Notes under the pieces: model-generated
Seen by the model: the letters and a program-made list of their open reading frames with translations, nothing else
Databases searched by the model: none
Told to the model about the DNA's origin: nothing
In this document: positions 8,970 to 19,754 of the stretch, one piece after another
Layout: every line of letters starts with the position of its first letter
Numbering within the stretch: position 1 is the stretch's first letter
Made by a program: the position numbers and the translations under genes
From: Marinilabiliales bacterium
GTDB lineage: Bacteria; Bacteroidota; Bacteroidia; Bacteroidales; DTU049
Direction: 5' to 3'
Length of the DNA: 49,927 nucleotides
Assembly: GCA_002869435.1 (NCBI GenBank)
Contig: PKSX01000222.1
Location: forward strand, 1 to 49,927

Positions 8970-11900
8970 CAGATCATTTCTTTTACTTGAAGTTTATGAG
9001 CAATATGTGTGTGCATATACGGGTTAAGTTCAAATACACGGTTTTGATCTTCCACAATAAGGGCTGCACGTTTCAGAATCATAAGTTTTTTGAATAAAAC
9101 ATCGGGTTCTTCCCATGTTATTCGTTGTAGTTTCTCTATCGTAAGCCTTTTGTGAAGCAGGAATTGCATCAATAATAAGTACCACTCATTTCCCAGATAA
9201 TCAAGTTTGTTCAGGTCTGCCTGCTTTGGCATTTTTACGCTTATTCCCTGATCATCAAATTCATAAATATTGGCCAGCCATGCGTTGAGGGCAACACCAA
9301 TATTTCCTTTTGAAAAATTGAACATCCGGGCAAAAAACTTGGGCTGCGAGACCAAACTCAACCCCGACTTCCTTTCTTGTCTGATTTTGAGTTTCAAACT
9401 GCTTGATTCATGGCGCTGCAGTATGATCTTTTCAAGCATTGATGCATCAAAAGCTCCTGTTTCAATAATGTTCAGAAAATGACTTTCAATCTTTTTCAAC
9501 TTATTGATAATGGCAAAGCTGTTTCTGTTAACGTTTACAATAATGAATATGCGCTGGCTAAATCGCGATATTATATCAATGATTTTGTCTATTACTGTAA
9601 ACCCGTCAGGGCTTTTTTCCCACCAAAGCTCAAGGTCATCAATCACCAAAGCAGAGCCCTGAGGCATTTGAGCCAAAATAATATCTGTTTCACCCTCCAT
9701 TTCTGTGGCTTTTGCCAGTGCATCTCTGAAATGACCAAGTGAAATGCTTCCTTCATGGGGCGGACTTAAAGTATATACCTGTTCGGTTTTATATAGTTTT
9801 CTGGCAATATGTTGCGAGAAGAAACTTTTTCCTGAATTATAGGCCCCTTTAATCAGCAACCCTCCCGTATACCCGGCGCGATGCCTTTCAATAGTCTTCA
9901 ATACGCTTTCAATTTCAGATTTACGCCCCATCCACAAATCAGACACATAATGAGTTTTATTGCTGAACAACTGCATATAATAATAAGGTAGTTTATTCAG
10001 AATATCCATGTCAGGTTTCACCTGGTCGTAAATATTCAGCAAATCATTAACACGGGCTTCTTTGGTTTCTGCTGCATCTCTTATTTTACGTGCCAGTATA
10101 AGACCTTTACTCTGATTGTACCAGTACTGATCTACTAACCGGCGGAAACGACTTCGCACAGCCCTTAAACCACCGGAGATGGCTATTTTGCGTTTACGGC
10201 TTTCCTGCTCCTTTACGTATTGCTTTATATTGGATGCAGTTTTGATGAACTTACTCACCGAAAGCAATTCAGCAGTGGCATTCATGCGCTCGCCAACCTG
10301 TAAATTGAATCGGGTATTTATTTTCTGCAGTTTTTCCTTTTCCTGCTTTAATTCATCAATGCGTTCGCGTATTTGAATACAATACTGTCCGTCTTTGTTT
10401 TCTGTAGTTTCACTGGTAAAGGCAATGAAACGCAAATGCACCTGAACATTGGAATATGATTCTCCCAACTCCATAGAGTATTCTGCGATGCTTTTCTCCA
10501 TGGGTTCAAGAATCTCATTCTGAATGATATAATCAATTAACCGTGCTACAGATAGTTTAATGGTTCTAGCTTCTTTAAATCCTATTTCATTGTAATTGTT
10601 GAATACTTCGCCATCCATTAAATGAATACTTTCAGGTAATTTATCCAGAACCGGACGTAGTTTGTACAGAATCTGATCCGTTATTTTCTGTATTTCATTT
10701 ATCTCCTGAAGAATAGTATCTTTATGTTCATAATTGAACTCTGCTTTTTTGCCTGTTTCACAACTATTGATATATTTTTCGGCAGCTTCAATAGATTTAT
10801 CGTAATGTTCTTCCAGTGATTCCCTTATGCGCTGGTGCGTATCAGCCGATTGTTCCCGGAATAGATTCTTAAGCCTCAGATGCATTTTCAGCAATGTAAG
10901 CTGAAGCAAAACAATATTGGCTCCCAGTTCCTGATGTTGTTTCCAGGCCGGAAGTATGTCGGGTAACTTATCAATGTTTTTCTCTTTGGCAATTTGCTTG
11001 AACCGACTGCTTCTTAGTGCATATCTAATCTTTAGTGGCCGATTCAGTACATTGGAAATTTCCTGCAATGTTTTTACATTGTCTTGCATTAGAACTGCAC
11101 TGAGCTCTCTGCCGGCATCCATGCAAATACTTTTCAGCATACCGATATGCTCATCTACCAAAGAACGATGCTCATTAATGTCTGAAACATCAATCCGGCA
11201 TTCATGGCATTTTACGGCAAGTTGCAAGTGTGCAATTCGCAATTGCTTAATAAATTTCTGTGTTTCCACCTGAAACTGCATGGATATCAAGCGGTGCTTC
11301 TCATAAAGATTGTTGAGATGTTGTGCTGTAAAAAGCGGATAGTATTTTTCGAGGAGCCTGCGATAGGCAACTTTTATGGTTTTATTCTTATTGTTGCGTC
11401 CTTTAATTCGGCAATATACCCAATCATCGTTTTTTGAAATATTTTCTTCGATAGCTTTAAGAAAATCACCTAAGCCTTGTTTTTGATGAATAAATAAGTC
11501 AGGAAGAATTTCCTGTTGCATGTGAATGTTGAGCTTGATAAGCCGGTTTGTCAGTACAAATAGATAGTTCCCGATATGATCTTCCTGCTGCCGGATATCA
11601 GTTAGGTTTTCACCCAGCTTGTCAAAATGTGTATTAATTCGGCTTTCAACATCAGAAATATAATTTTCAAACTCCTGATATACTTTCAGCACATTTTTAT
11701 CAAAGAAGTGCTTGTAAAGTTGTAAGTTATTATCGGCGAAACCTCTGAAACGACGATTCAGAACAGCATTGGAAGGGTAGGTTAGTTCAGGGATTTCTCC
11801 ACTTTCACCGGCAATAAGACTTACGATATTGTGATCTTCATCTTTTTCAGCGTGCGATTCAATATCCTTTAATCCGATTTGAAGATCCTTGAAATATGAA

Positions 11901-14065
11901 GATGCTTTAATGAAAACCACAGTACCAACATCCTGACATAACAAATTGGTTTCTTCAATAAACTCTTCTTCCTTACCTTTTTCAATTTCGGGTAAACCAA
12001 TAAATACCAGGTCTGTTTTTACAGACTCGGTACGAATTATATCAAACATAGGTTTTTTCTCAACCTGATTATTGATTACCTTTAACTCAGCATCAAGGCG
12101 TAGATTATCGATGATTTTTCTCGCTTCCCGTTGAATGAACTCTTTTTCCGAGTTTTCATGATTAACAATCAGCAGTCTAACTTTGGCGTGACGCCAGTCA
12201 TCGGTAATCAGTAAGAACCTGGTAAGGGTTAAGGCAAGATTTCCGTTTTGTCCGCTGCCCCGCCACCAGATATCGATACTTTGTTTTCTGGAAAAACATT
12301 TCCGATAGTCATAATCCATCAGCAAAATGTTCATGTCCAGGTCGTTTACTGTTTCCAATGTTTGAACGAAGCGCTGCGGATCTTTCTGTTTTGTGGCCCA
12401 GCCCAATAATACGGTGTTGGGTACGATGCCAGAGAAGCCATAGTTCTGTGAAATAACTTCCACTCCTTCATAGAAGTTTTGACAGCTTTGTTTTCTGGAA
12501 AAAACGCCTTTTTCACTTTCGCTTTCTTCTGTTTTAACCGATTGTTCGCTTTTTGGAAAAAGTACTTCGGAGTCTTCAGTTTCAATCAGGTCGAAATTGG
12601 AAAGAAAACCGTGTTTACCAATGAGGTACTTGCCAAATTGCATCAGGAATGGTCGTTGTTTTTTATCGCTGCTGAACAAAAGAATATTGGGTCTCCAGTT
12701 TCTTTCCTCAATTTCTTTCTGATCCATTTTGTGTAGAGTAGTTCTAACAACAGAGGCCCAAACCGATTGCCAAACATCCCCAAAATCGAGATGCAGTTGC
12801 CGGCGTTTTAGCAGAAAGTATACCAGTAAAATAATTACGATGGCCGCAATCATTGCAATGAAATCGATTCGGAACATCACAAAGAAACAGGCTGCAAACC
12901 CAATAATCCCAACCCAAATCGGGATTTTGAAACTAGGGCGAAAATCGCTGCTGGCCCATTTTTCAAGAGAATAACTGATATTGATAAATCCGTATGCGGC
13001 TATATAAAACATTGAAACTACACGGGCAATTACGTCGAGTTCCCCGATCAGAATACCACCTTCGGCAATCAGGAAAGTAAGAATAAGTGCATTTCGGGGC
13101 TCTTTGTTTATCCCGTATCCTTTTCCAAATACTCTTGGCGTAATTTTGTCTTTCGACATGGCCTGAAGGATTCGTGGTCCACCTAAAATTCCTCCAAGGG
13201 CAGAAGAAAGAGTTGCGCCCCAGACTCCGGCAATAACCAATGGTGCTGACCATGCAATGGTTATAAGGAAATTAGTGTCGGTTGCTAAAATCTCTGGGTT
13301 TACAAAGAAAGCAAATCCTGCTGCCAGCGCCAGATATACTATCAGGCCGGTAATAATGGCAAATAGTGTTCCGCGGGGAATATTCTTTTTTGGGTCTTTT
13401 AGGTCTCCCGACATGGCCACACCGGCCGTAAATCCGGTTACAGCAGGGAAGAAAATGGCAAATACAAGAGCAAGGGGCTCATGTTCGGTAAAGGGCTGAT
13501 AGTGTATAGCTCCACCTGATGATGAGTTCATGACCAGACCGGCTCCGATCGAAATCAGGGATAGGAATATGGCTGCAAGAATAAAGAACTGTGTTTTTAT
13601 GGCCAGCGAAGTACTTATAAAGGCCAAAATAACCAAGAAAACAATTACTGCTGTACCAATGATTCGCAGTGAATCGATATTGGGCTCAAGGTTCAGAAAC
13701 TCCTGTATTTCCTGTATACTCAGAAAACTTTCTGCAAAACCAATGATGTAAAGCGAAATACTGAGTGCGGTACCCACAAATAACGTAAGTCCAATTGAAC
13801 CGCCCATTGGAAGACCAAGGCTTCGTGAAAGCATGTAATAAATGCCACCGGTTTTTATCTTTTTATCGGTCGCAATCGATGAAATGCTAAGTCCAGTACT
13901 GATAGAAATAATATGGGCTATCAGAATAATTCCAATGGTGGCAATAAGTCCTGCCTGACCTACAACCCAGCCCAAACGCATATACATAATCACACCAAGA
14001 ATGGTGAGAATTGAAGGTGTGAAAACACCGGCAAATGTTCCGAATTTTTTCTGCGCTGTTCCCAT
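8969..14065 (-). CDS. SLC12/APC-type cation-chloride cotransporter-like permease fused to a helical region and a C-terminal P-loop ATPase
   Basis: 1698 aa; N-term FTPSILTILGVIMYMRLGWVVGQAG (SLC12 signature-like), NWRPNILLFS C-term linker; Walker A GAYNSGKS (aa 1407-1414, nt 9824-9847), Walker B SALVIDDLELWW; stop overlaps MscS-like start (TGATG). Confidence 0.88.
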   Translation of the reverse strand: MGTAQKKFGTFAGVFTPSILTILGVIMYMRLGWVVGQAGLIATIGIILIAHIISISTGLSISSIATDKKIKTGGIYYMLSRSLGLPMGGSIGLTLFVGTALSISLYIIGFAESFLSIQEIQEFLNLEPNIDSLRIIGTAVIVFLVILAFISTSLAIKTQFFILAAIFLSLISIGAGLVMNSSSGGAIHYQPFTEHEPLALVFAIFFPAVTGFTAGVAMSGDLKDPKKNIPRGTLFAIITGLIVYLALAAGFAFFVNPEILATDTNFLITIAWSAPLVIAGVWGATLSSALGGILGGPRILQAMSKDKITPRVFGKGYGINKEPRNALILTFLIAEGGILIGELDVIARVVSMFYIAAYGFINISYSLEKWASSDFRPSFKIPIWVGIIGFAACFFVMFRIDFIAMIAAIVIILLVYFLLKRRQLHLDFGDVWQSVWASVVRTTLHKMDQKEIEERNWRPNILLFSSDKKQRPFLMQFGKYLIGKHGFLSNFDLIETEDSEVLFPKSEQSVKTEESESEKGVFSRKQSCQNFYEGVEVISQNYGFSGIVPNTVLLGWATKQKDPQRFVQTLETVNDLDMNILLMDYDYRKCFSRKQSIDIWWRGSGQNGNLALTLTRFLLITDDWRHAKVRLLIVNHENSEKEFIQREARKIIDNLRLDAELKVINNQVEKKPMFDIIRTESVKTDLVFIGLPEIEKGKEEEFIEETNLLCQDVGTVVFIKASSYFKDLQIGLKDIESHAEKDEDHNIVSLIAGESGEIPELTYPSNAVLNRRFRGFADNNLQLYKHFFDKNVLKVYQEFENYISDVESRINTHFDKLGENLTDIRQQEDHIGNYLFVLTNRLIKLNIHMQQEILPDLFIHQKQGLGDFLKAIEENISKNDDWVYCRIKGRNNKNKTIKVAYRRLLEKYYPLFTAQHLNNLYEKHRLISMQFQVETQKFIKQLRIAHLQLAVKCHECRIDVSDINEHRSLVDEHIGMLKSICMDAGRELSAVLMQDNVKTLQEISNVLNRPLKIRYALRSSRFKQIAKEKNIDKLPDILPAWKQHQELGANIVLLQLTLLKMHLRLKNLFREQSADTHQRIRESLEEHYDKSIEAAEKYINSCETGKKAEFNYEHKDTILQEINEIQKITDQILYKLRPVLDKLPESIHLMDGEVFNNYNEIGFKEARTIKLSVARLIDYIIQNEILEPMEKSIAEYSMELGESYSNVQVHLRFIAFTSETTENKDGQYCIQIRERIDELKQEKEKLQKINTRFNLQVGERMNATAELLSVSKFIKTASNIKQYVKEQESRKRKIAISGGLRAVRSRFRRLVDQYWYNQSKGLILARKIRDAAETKEARVNDLLNIYDQVKPDMDILNKLPYYYMQLFSNKTHYVSDLWMGRKSEIESVLKTIERHRAGYTGGLLIKGAYNSGKSFFSQHIARKLYKTEQVYTLSPPHEGSISLGHFRDALAKATEMEGETDIILAQMPQGSALVIDDLELWWEKSPDGFTVIDKIIDIISRFSQRIFIIVNVNRNSFAIINKLKKIESHFLNIIETGAFDASMLEKIILQRHESSSLKLKIRQERKSGLSLVSQPKFFARMFNFSKGNIGVALNAWLANIYEFDDQGISVKMPKQADLNKLDYLGNEWYLLLMQFLLHKRLTIEKLQRITWEEPDVLFKKLMILKRAALIVEDQNRVFELNPYMHTHIAHKLQVKEMI

Positions 14066-14078
14066 GGTTTTGCTACAT

Positions 14079-14094
14079 TACGGTTTTTACCGTA
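14079..14094. promoter_or_regulatory. Hairpin TACGGT-TTTT-ACCGTA in the leader of the SLC12-fusion gene
   Basis: Perfect 6-bp inverted repeat with 4-nt loop, 13 nt upstream of the ATG. Confidence 0.35.
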
Positions 14095-14150
14095 TTCGCA
14101 ATGTTTGTATACCTTATATAAAGGGAAAGGTTACATTTAGGCAATGTAAA

Positions 14151-15254
14151 TTAATTCCTTTTTGCCCGCTCATTAATTAAAGCAGTGAGAAAAGCCTGTT
14201 CTTCTACAGTAAATTTAATATCATTTTCACTAAGCTGCGGGTTAGGAATATACCAGGAAAACTTTTCAAAATAATGATAGAAATCTTTGCCCCCAAAGGT
14301 ATAACCATGAATGGAATAAACAAAGTTTATCATATCCTGAATGGCCTCTAATGTAATGCCCTCAAATTCGCCTTCATATCTTTTGGCATCATCGCTGCCA
14401 ATAATCCAATGGAGCGACGGAAGCTCAATATTGAAGTCATTTGTATATATTTCACTAAAGTCATAATACTTTGAACTCAGACTTTTGAAAGAGAGATTAA
14501 TGTCGTAGTCTGGCTTTAAATTCGTGCAGTGTAATGATAAATACCCGCAGGTTAAATATGCATGGATTTTATTTGGGTCTCCCTGTATTTCTGATATTTT
14601 ACCCACACCATTTATTTCGTATGCCATTGCGGCAATACTTTTTGACAATGTAGCAGGTAATTCAAACCACTGGCCACTTGCATCTATAATCATGGTAAAA
14701 TCTTCAATGGTTTGATTTGCCCACATTTTACCCGTTTTAAGACGATATAAAAAGTCTTCATTTCTGTATTTTGATCCTTTAAAAACATAATGATTATAGA
14801 GTTTTGTAACACCGGGCTCGAAAGTAACATTGAAGTAATATATTACATCTCTTTCTTCAACTCCGTCAATTGTAGTACTGAACCCGCGGCTTTCGTATTT
14901 AGTAACTTTATAAGGCAGAATACTTCCATTTTGGGCTGCAATAAAATCATATACATATGGATGGCGCATTTCCTTTTCTACATCGAAATTGAAATCAATA
15001 TCTTCATATGTCATGCAGGGCGGAACAACAAAACCTACAATTTCGGTACGAGTCTCTCCGGGGTTATTGAACTCAAAAAATACATCAACCACAAGACCTT
15101 CCGGAGTATACGTAAAGCGCAGTATCTCTTTTTGCATGGAAATGCTGGTTTCCTGAACAGGGAATAAATTGCCGCCTTCTGAATAGAAAATGCCACTGTC
15201 GGCGTAGGTTGAAAAAGACAATAATACTAATGCAATTAAGAGAAATGATTTCAT
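14151..15254 (-). CDS. Secreted protein with DUF4424-like N-terminal region and YARHG-like C-terminal domain (paralog 1)
   Basis: Signal peptide; MQKEILRFTYTPEGLVVDVFFEFNNPGE; C-term FVYSIHGYTFGGKDFYHYFEKFSWYIPNPQLSENDI resembles YARHG. Confidence 0.6.
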   Translation of the reverse strand: MKSFLLIALVLLSFSTYADSGIFYSEGGNLFPVQETSISMQKEILRFTYTPEGLVVDVFFEFNNPGETRTEIVGFVVPPCMTYEDIDFNFDVEKEMRHPYVYDFIAAQNGSILPYKVTKYESRGFSTTIDGVEERDVIYYFNVTFEPGVTKLYNHYVFKGSKYRNEDFLYRLKTGKMWANQTIEDFTMIIDASGQWFELPATLSKSIAAMAYEINGVGKISEIQGDPNKIHAYLTCGYLSLHCTNLKPDYDINLSFKSLSSKYYDFSEIYTNDFNIELPSLHWIIGSDDAKRYEGEFEGITLEAIQDMINFVYSIHGYTFGGKDFYHYFEKFSWYIPNPQLSENDIKFTVEEQAFLTALINERAKRN

Positions 15255-15314
15255 TTTTTCTGTAAATATAAAAAGAATCTGATTGGTTATAAGGGGCTTA
15301 ACATATAATAAGAA

Positions 15315-18300
15315 CTACATACTAAAAACTGTCATCTCATTCATAAACCCAATGGCATCTTCAATCCCATTAATATTATCGGCTCGTAGTAATAGTCTTT
15401 CGTTTTTCTCTTTCATCATGCATTTATCGGGATGATGGGCCACAAATTGTAATAAGTTCTGAAAGCCATCACCGGCAAAGAAAGGCGATTCCTGATTACT
15501 GCTGAAATACAGAATAAGAGAATTGTTTTTAAGCACCACTTTTTCAATGGCAGAGTTTTTGGCCAGCCATTTCAGACGGAGCGCTGCCAGCAGGTTTTTG
15601 CTTTCTTCCGGAAGTTCGCCGAAACGGTCTTTCAGCATAGCCTCAAAGTTCGACAGGCCTTCTTCATCCTGAATATCATTCAATTCTTTGTACAACATTA
15701 AGCGTTCTGCAATTCCGGGCATGTAATAATCAGGGAAAAGCAGGCTTATATCGGTTTCTATGCTTACATCGCGCACATATACTTTCTTGTGATTATCGTC
15801 TTCATACAAATCGGCAAACTCTTCCTGTTTAAGTTCCTGCATGGCTTCATCGAGAATCTTCTGGTACATTTCGTACCCGATTTCGGAGATGAATCCGCTT
15901 TGCTCTGCTCCAAGCAGATTCCCGGCCCCGCGTATGTCCAGGTCGCGCATGGCAATTTGAAAGCCACTGCCCAGATCGGAAAATTCGGAAATGGCCCTGA
16001 GCCGCTTTCGGGCATCATCGCTCAATACCGCTGATGGAGGAGTCATTAAATAGCAGAATGCTTTTTTGTTGGACCGGCCAACACGACCGCGTAGCTGATG
16101 CAGATCACTCAAGCCGTAATTCTGAGCATCGTTAATAATCATGGTGTTGGCATTGGGTACATCGAGGCCGTTTTCTACAATACTGGTTGAAATCAGCACA
16201 TCTACTTCGCCATCAATAAAACGCATCATTTTTTGCTCCAGCTCTTTGCCATCCATTTGCCCGTGTCCAACCGCCATTCTTGCTGCAGGAACCAGTTTGC
16301 GAATCATTTCTGCGACATCGCCGATATTTTGAATGCGGTTATGTACAAAATACACCTGGCCGCTGCGCGATAATTCATTTTCAATGGCTTCTTTAATCAA
16401 ATCGGGATGAAAGGGTCGTACTTCGGTTTCAACCGGAAAGCGATTTGCCGGAGGCGTTTTCAGAATACTCAGGTCACGTGCACCCATGAGCGAGAACTGT
16501 AGGGTACGAGGTATCGGCGTTGCAGTTAATGTAAGTGTATCAACATTGGCTTTAATATTGCGCAGTTTTTCTTTGGCAGCTACACCAAATTTCTGTTCTT
16601 CATCAATAATCAACAGCCCGAGATCGGCAAATTCAATGTCTTTTCCCAAAAGTTTATGTGTTCCGATGATGATATCAAGCTCGCCGGATTTAAGTTTTTG
16701 CAGCGATTCTTTTTGTTGTTTTGTTGATCGAAAGCGATTCAGATAGTCGACATTTGCAGGAAGTTCTCCTAACCGTTCCCTGAATGTTCTATAATGTTGC
16801 AGGGCAAGAATTGTTGTGGGGACGAGTATGGCCACTTGCTTTGAATCGGCGACGGCTTTAAAGGCAGCGCGGATTGCAATCTCTGTTTTACCAAATCCAA
16901 CATCTCCGCATATCAGCCGGTCCATGGGGTGTTCGGCCTCCATGTCTTCCTTGATTTTTAGAGTAGCCTGTTCCTGGTCTGGAGTGTCTTCGTAAATAAA
17001 AGATGCTTCGAGTTCGTGCTGTAAATAGGTGTCGGGCATAAAGGCAAATCCCTTGCTGCTTTTTCGTTTCGCGTAAAGCTGAATTAAATCACGGGCAATA
17101 TCTTTTACCTGCTTTTTCGCTCTGTTTTTCTTGGTTTCCCATGTTTTGCTGCCAAGAACATCAATTTTTGGAGGGCTGCCGTCTTTGCCTACGTATTTTG
17201 AAATACGGTGCAAAGAGTGAATGCTGAGCATCAGCTCGTCGTTGCCCTTGTACAGCAAACGTATGGCTTCCTGCATTTCTCCGTTTACTTCAGTTTTTAC
17301 CAGTCCGCCAAATTGACCAACGCCATGGTTGATATGCACTACATAATCTCCCGGTTGAAGGTTGATCAGTTCGTTCAAGGTAATGCGCTCCGGGCGGGTA
17401 AATCTCTGTGATATTCTGGCTTTCAGGTGCCGACTGAAGATCTGGTGATCAGTGTAAACTGCGGTTTTGCTTTTCTTATCGGTAAATCCGGCCGAAACCG
17501 AAAATTTTTCAATGCGGATCAGCTTTAGAATATCTCGCCGGTGTTTTGTTTCCAAATCCTGAAAAATGCTGTGCAATCGCTGAATTTGTTTCGGACTTTC
17601 AGACACTATGCTGATATTCCAGTTCAGGCTTGCCTTTTCAAAGATGTCGTCAGTCAGCAGTTCAAAATTACGATTAAAGCTTGACTGAGGGTTTTGGTTG
17701 AAGTCTATTTCCTCTGATGCATTTCCGCGCTGGCAAACAAATACATGTTTCTGAACCGATTTAATAATGTCTCCGGCACTACTGTATTTCCATTGAATGG
17801 CTTCTTCATGAGCAATTATTCGGGTGTATTCTGTATTGCATTTTTCTTCAACTACGGCCATATCATCGAGCCAGATAATGCTGTCTTCAGGAATCAGAGA
17901 AATGAGCGATTCGTATTCTTCTTCGTCGTTGCTAGAATTCAGATCTGGTAATATATCGATTTGATCTATACCCGAAATGGTAAGCTGGTTGCCGGGGTCA
18001 AAACTGCGGATGCTTTCAACGGTATCGCCAAGAAAACTGATTCGGTACGGATTTTCATCGGCAAATGAATAGATGTCACAAATACCTCCGCGAATAGCAT
18101 ATTGCCCGGGATCGACTACAAAATCAACACGTGAAAATCCATAAGCACTTAAAACCTCTTCTATGAAATCAGTAGAAACAGCTTCGCTCCGATGCAAGTG
18201 TAATGCGTTTTTACGAATGAAATCGGTACGTACCGATTTTTCGGTCAGTGCCTCAGGGTAAGTGACAATGCAAATCTTTTTTTTGTGGCTCAGCGATCGT

Positions 18301-18662
18301 AATACCTCTGCTCTGAGCAACATATGTCTTGAATCGGGGACCAACGGTGCATAATCCTTTCGGTATGAAGCCGGAAAATACAGAACTCTTTTCTGGTTGG
18401 CTTCCATATCGGTTTCGCCCAAAAGACTTTCCAGATCATTGTATAAATAGTTGGCGGCTTCCTGATCAGGTGCAATAAATAAAGTAGTGTTGTTTATCGT
18501 GTGTATGGTGCCGGCCCCGGTTACTCCAAATCCCGATCCTGCAATTCCGGACAAACGAATCCCGTCCAAAACATTGTTCTGGAGTAAATTAGTGAGTTTC
18601 TGAAACGGCGCGCTCTCATAAAAGGAATGAAAGATCTGCCTTGCCGTTTTGTGCAGTTTCAT
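15315..18662 (-). CDS. mfd: Transcription-repair coupling factor Mfd
   Basis: 1115 aa; GDYVVHINHGVGQFGGL, DRLICGDVGFGKTEIAIRAAFKAV, IIDEEQKFGV, QLRGRVGRSNKKAFCYL. Confidence 0.97.
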   Translation of the reverse strand: MKLHKTARQIFHSFYESAPFQKLTNLLQNNVLDGIRLSGIAGSGFGVTGAGTIHTINNTTLFIAPDQEAANYLYNDLESLLGETDMEANQKRVLYFPASYRKDYAPLVPDSRHMLLRAEVLRSLSHKKKICIVTYPEALTEKSVRTDFIRKNALHLHRSEAVSTDFIEEVLSAYGFSRVDFVVDPGQYAIRGGICDIYSFADENPYRISFLGDTVESIRSFDPGNQLTISGIDQIDILPDLNSSNDEEEYESLISLIPEDSIIWLDDMAVVEEKCNTEYTRIIAHEEAIQWKYSSAGDIIKSVQKHVFVCQRGNASEEIDFNQNPQSSFNRNFELLTDDIFEKASLNWNISIVSESPKQIQRLHSIFQDLETKHRRDILKLIRIEKFSVSAGFTDKKSKTAVYTDHQIFSRHLKARISQRFTRPERITLNELINLQPGDYVVHINHGVGQFGGLVKTEVNGEMQEAIRLLYKGNDELMLSIHSLHRISKYVGKDGSPPKIDVLGSKTWETKKNRAKKQVKDIARDLIQLYAKRKSSKGFAFMPDTYLQHELEASFIYEDTPDQEQATLKIKEDMEAEHPMDRLICGDVGFGKTEIAIRAAFKAVADSKQVAILVPTTILALQHYRTFRERLGELPANVDYLNRFRSTKQQKESLQKLKSGELDIIIGTHKLLGKDIEFADLGLLIIDEEQKFGVAAKEKLRNIKANVDTLTLTATPIPRTLQFSLMGARDLSILKTPPANRFPVETEVRPFHPDLIKEAIENELSRSGQVYFVHNRIQNIGDVAEMIRKLVPAARMAVGHGQMDGKELEQKMMRFIDGEVDVLISTSIVENGLDVPNANTMIINDAQNYGLSDLHQLRGRVGRSNKKAFCYLMTPPSAVLSDDARKRLRAISEFSDLGSGFQIAMRDLDIRGAGNLLGAEQSGFISEIGYEMYQKILDEAMQELKQEEFADLYEDDNHKKVYVRDVSIETDISLLFPDYYMPGIAERLMLYKELNDIQDEEGLSNFEAMLKDRFGELPEESKNLLAALRLKWLAKNSAIEKVVLKNNSLILYFSSNQESPFFAGDGFQNLLQFVAHHPDKCMMKEKNERLLLRADNINGIEDAIGFMNEMTVFSM

Positions 18663-18695
18663 GGGGCTAAATTAGTCTAATTTTTGTTCGAAGGC

Positions 18696-18723
18696 ATAAA
18701 AAAAGCGCCGTAAAACGACGCTT
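18696..18723 (-). terminator. Rho-independent terminator downstream of DHOD-like gene
   Basis: Minus strand AAGCGTCGTTTTACGGCGCTTTTTTTATG. Confidence 0.75.
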
Positions 18724-18740
18724 CTATGTAATTGCATTTC

Positions 18741-19754
18741 TTAGTGCATTGGATGCTTTTTAAAAATGTCTTCGCTTTTCATCAAAATGTCAACATACTG
18801 TGCACGCTTGTATGCGAATGGATCATCGACATATTTCTGGGAAAGTTTGCCCTGGAAATCGTGTACATTGTTATAGCCTTTGTCATTCATCCACTTTTCA
18901 ATATCAGCCAGCATGGTTCCGATATGTTCGATCTTGTTTTTGTACAGTGTGCTTACTACTTGTACGGCGTCGGCACCGGCAAGAATCATTTTAATTACAT
19001 CTTCACCATGGTGAATACCGCTGTTGGCAATGATACTGGCTTTTACTTTTCCATAGAGTAACCCGGCATATCGGAGCGGAATACGATTGTCTTCCGGATG
19101 GCTGGTGTAATCGCTGAAAGTCATTTTCTGATTTTCAATATCAATATCTGGCTGAAAAAGACGGTTAAACATGACAACACCTTTGGCTCCGGCATTTTCG
19201 AATTCGTGAATCAGATACAAAGCGTTGCTTGAGAACGGGCTGAGCTTTACGCTTACCGGGATCTTAACGGCTTCGCAAACAGCTTTTACATTATCAATCT
19301 GTGATTTAATAATGTTTTCAGGTGCATTTAATGTGTCAGCCGGAATATTATACATATTCATTTCTATACCGGCAACACCCATCTCTTCAATTCTTTTGGC
19401 ATAATCGACCCATGTTTCCCTGTTGATACAGTTTAAGCTGGCAATAACGGGAATTTGGAGTGCATTCACAGCCATGCGAAGTTTCATGAGGTATTCTTCG
19501 GGGCCTGCATGTTCAATTTTTGGAAAAAGTTTCACCATTTCTGCATTGCGTTCATCGTATTCAGAAAGCTGGTCATCCATTTGAAGTTTTTCAAGCATAA
19601 TTTGCTCTTCAAATAGTGATTTAAAGACGATTGCAGAAGCACCTGCTTCTTCCATTTTTTTCAGTTTGTCGAGATCGTATACCATATTATTGGCTCCAAC
19701 CACAACGGGGTTCTTCAATTCGAGCCCCATATAATTTACTTTTAAGTCTGCCAT
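18741..19754 (-). CDS. Dihydroorotate dehydrogenase-like FMN oxidoreductase
   Basis: NYMGLELKNPVVVGANN, IPVSVKLSPFSSN, GVVMFNRLFQPDID, AGADAVQVVSTLYKN. Confidence 0.88.
   Translation of the reverse strand: MADLKVNYMGLELKNPVVVGANNMVYDLDKLKKMEEAGASAIVFKSLFEEQIMLEKLQMDDQLSEYDERNAEMVKLFPKIEHAGPEEYLMKLRMAVNALQIPVIASLNCINRETWVDYAKRIEEMGVAGIEMNMYNIPADTLNAPENIIKSQIDNVKAVCEAVKIPVSVKLSPFSSNALYLIHEFENAGAKGVVMFNRLFQPDIDIENQKMTFSDYTSHPEDNRIPLRYAGLLYGKVKASIIANSGIHHGEDVIKMILAGADAVQVVSTLYKNKIEHIGTMLADIEKWMNDKGYNNVHDFQGKLSQKYVDDPFAYKRAQYVDILMKSEDIFKKHPMH

Noticed and set aside
18741-19754. Second pyrD for pyrimidine synthesis
   Set aside because: DHOD-like paralogs of this type are common in Bacteroidetes; sequence alone does not show a pyrimidine role, so no symbol was assigned.
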